A DNA stretch of 64,000 bases from Bifidobacterium sp. ESL0763 (GTDB lineage Bacteria; Actinomycetota; Actinomycetes; Actinomycetales; Bifidobacteriaceae): the NCBI RefSeq assembly GCF_029433395.1, contig NZ_JAQTHW010000002.1, positions 992,001-1,056,000 of the forward strand. The letters are read 5' to 3'. The notes under the pieces were generated by a model. It made no database searches. It saw only the letters and a list, made by a program, of their open reading frames with translations, and had not been told where the DNA came from. The translations under genes were made by a program, and so were the position numbers. How positions within the stretch are numbered: the stretch's first letter is position 1; the number at the start of each line of letters is the position of its first letter. This document shows positions 63,420 to 64,000 of this stretch, piece after piece.

Positions 63420-63650
63420 TCAGACCCTGCCCGAGCCCCAGCTGTCCCACTTGCGGTTCTCCTCGTCCCAGATCAGGTTGCGTTCGCGCGCGATCTTCCA
63501 GGCGTCCTCGGCGTCCTTGCGGGACTTATAGGGACCGCTGCGCTGGTTGGCCGGCGAGAGCTTGCCCAGCTCGGGCTCGCCGGTGACGGTGTTGAAATAC
63601 CATTGCCTGCGCTCCGACGCGCCTTCGGTGTCATGCTCCTGAACAGCCAT
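63420..63650 (-). CDS. Small conserved actinobacterial protein (SPOR-like)
   Basis: This 76-residue soluble protein reads like a conserved actinobacterial family with RQWYFNTVTGEPELGKLSPA, GPYKSRKDAEDAWKIARERN and WDEENRKWD. The central GPYKSRKDAEDAWKIA part resembles one SPOR repeat half. Function unknown. The ATG at 63650 follows GGGAGGG; the frame continues upstream without support. It stands alone between the pfl promoter and nadE. Confidence 0.8.
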   Translation of the reverse strand: MAVQEHDTEGASERRQWYFNTVTGEPELGKLSPANQRSGPYKSRKDAEDAWKIARERNLIWDEENRKWDSWGSGRV

Positions 63651-63820
63651 GCTGCCCTCCCCCGTTCGTGTGATGGACCGTTCCCACACTAGCCTCGATG
63701 GCCGCTTCCCCACCGTTCCTCTCAGGGCTTAGGACCGGCCGGTGCGGACGAGCGGGCCAAGGCCGGAGGCTCACCGACGGTGCCGGCCACGGTTCCTCGG
63801 CCGGCACCGATCGCGTCTCG

Positions 63821-64000
63821 CTACTCGCGGAAGGCGCTGGTGATGGGCAGACGGCGGTCACGGCCGAAGGCCAAGGAGGTGACCTTGGAGCCGAGCGGGT
63901 ACTGGCGGCGCTTCCACTCGGCGCGGTCGACCAGGCGCATCACCGTGTCGACGGTGCCTTCGTCGAAGCCGTCGGCCTTGAGGTCGGCACGGCCGTGGGC
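63821..64000 (-). CDS. nadE: NAD+ synthase, C-terminal end (cut by window edge)
   Basis: Only the last 59 residues and the stop codon (63821-63823) are visible. The segment VMRLVDRAEWKRRQYPLG followed by KVTSLAFGRDRRLPIT is the conserved C-terminus of glutamine-dependent NadE. A GGTGCCGGCC/GGCCGGCACC hairpin (63779-63788 with 63799-63808) follows the stop. The synthase and amidase domains lie beyond the window. Confidence 0.88.
   Translation of the reverse strand, partial: AHGRADLKADGFDEGTVDTVMRLVDRAEWKRRQYPLGSKVTSLAFGRDRRLPITSAFRE

Overview
The window is a high-GC actinobacterial chromosome segment that I assign to the genus Bifidobacterium. The evidence is gene content and order: clpX-clpP2-clpP1, a ClC channel, tig, an RNase D, pflA-pflB and the end of nadE, an arrangement I recall from bifidobacterial genomes. 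Other fitting genes are gluconokinase with a short 6-phosphogluconate dehydrogenase, a cytosolic-looking succinate dehydrogenase/fumarate reductase pair, and a HAIR operator in front of hsp20. I cannot name the species from sequence alone. Most of the window is ordinary chromosome. I see no prophage, no CRISPR array, no transposase gene and no rRNA. One tRNA (Arg, anticodon ACG) lies at 51966-52039.

Layout. 1-4.1 kb: start of a UPF0182 membrane protein, the AzlCD exporter and the divergent BrnQ importer for branched-chain amino acids. 4.2-6.8 kb: gluconate module (gnd, a GntR regulator, gluconokinase). 7.1-12.8 kb: uracil/xanthine permease, a histidine phosphatase, hsp20 and four small or poorly known proteins. 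12.9-14.5 kb: a Fic/Doc-like gene and a DUF2442 gene bracketed by two copies of a 164-bp hairpin repeat. 14.5-22.2 kb: ychF, an amino-acid permease with a long leader, a peptidase E homologue, a frameshifted LPxTG surface-protein pseudogene, proC and a prolyl aminopeptidase. 22.4-30 kb: an unusual double histidine kinase and its response regulator, facing an FtsX-type ABC exporter. 31.0-33.7 kb: a BspA-like surface-protein gene bracketed by a different 122-bp repeat. 33.7-36.2 kb: O-acetylhomoserine sulfhydrylase and a pyridoxal kinase. 36.4-41 kb: three DnaA boxes, then yraN-comM-dprA and an alkyltransferase-like gene. 41.1-46 kb: sdhA-sdhB, a methyltransferase and a LOG-family protein. 46.2-50.6 kb: two paralogous single-pass membrane proteins of unknown function. 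50.8-52 kb: a HigBA-type toxin-antitoxin pair, a structured gap and the tRNA. 52.2-64 kb: proteolysis, chaperone and pyruvate formate-lyase block.

The most unusual signals are these. Two accessory cassettes are each flanked by direct copies of a different hairpin-rich element, and the right-hand copy lies just downstream of a housekeeping gene in both cases. A paralogous pair carries repeated G-D-[YFC]-S-S-[LI]-x-G-x-W modules, and the larger member has a histone H1-like lysine-rich cytoplasmic tail. A 985-residue kinase contains a second kinase half that has lost its phospho-acceptor histidine and its ATPase. Thr/Asp/Asn/Ala-rich linkers built on GATACC/AATACC-like DNA words occur in several unrelated enzymes. 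A three-box DnaA cluster lies in front of the competence-type operon.
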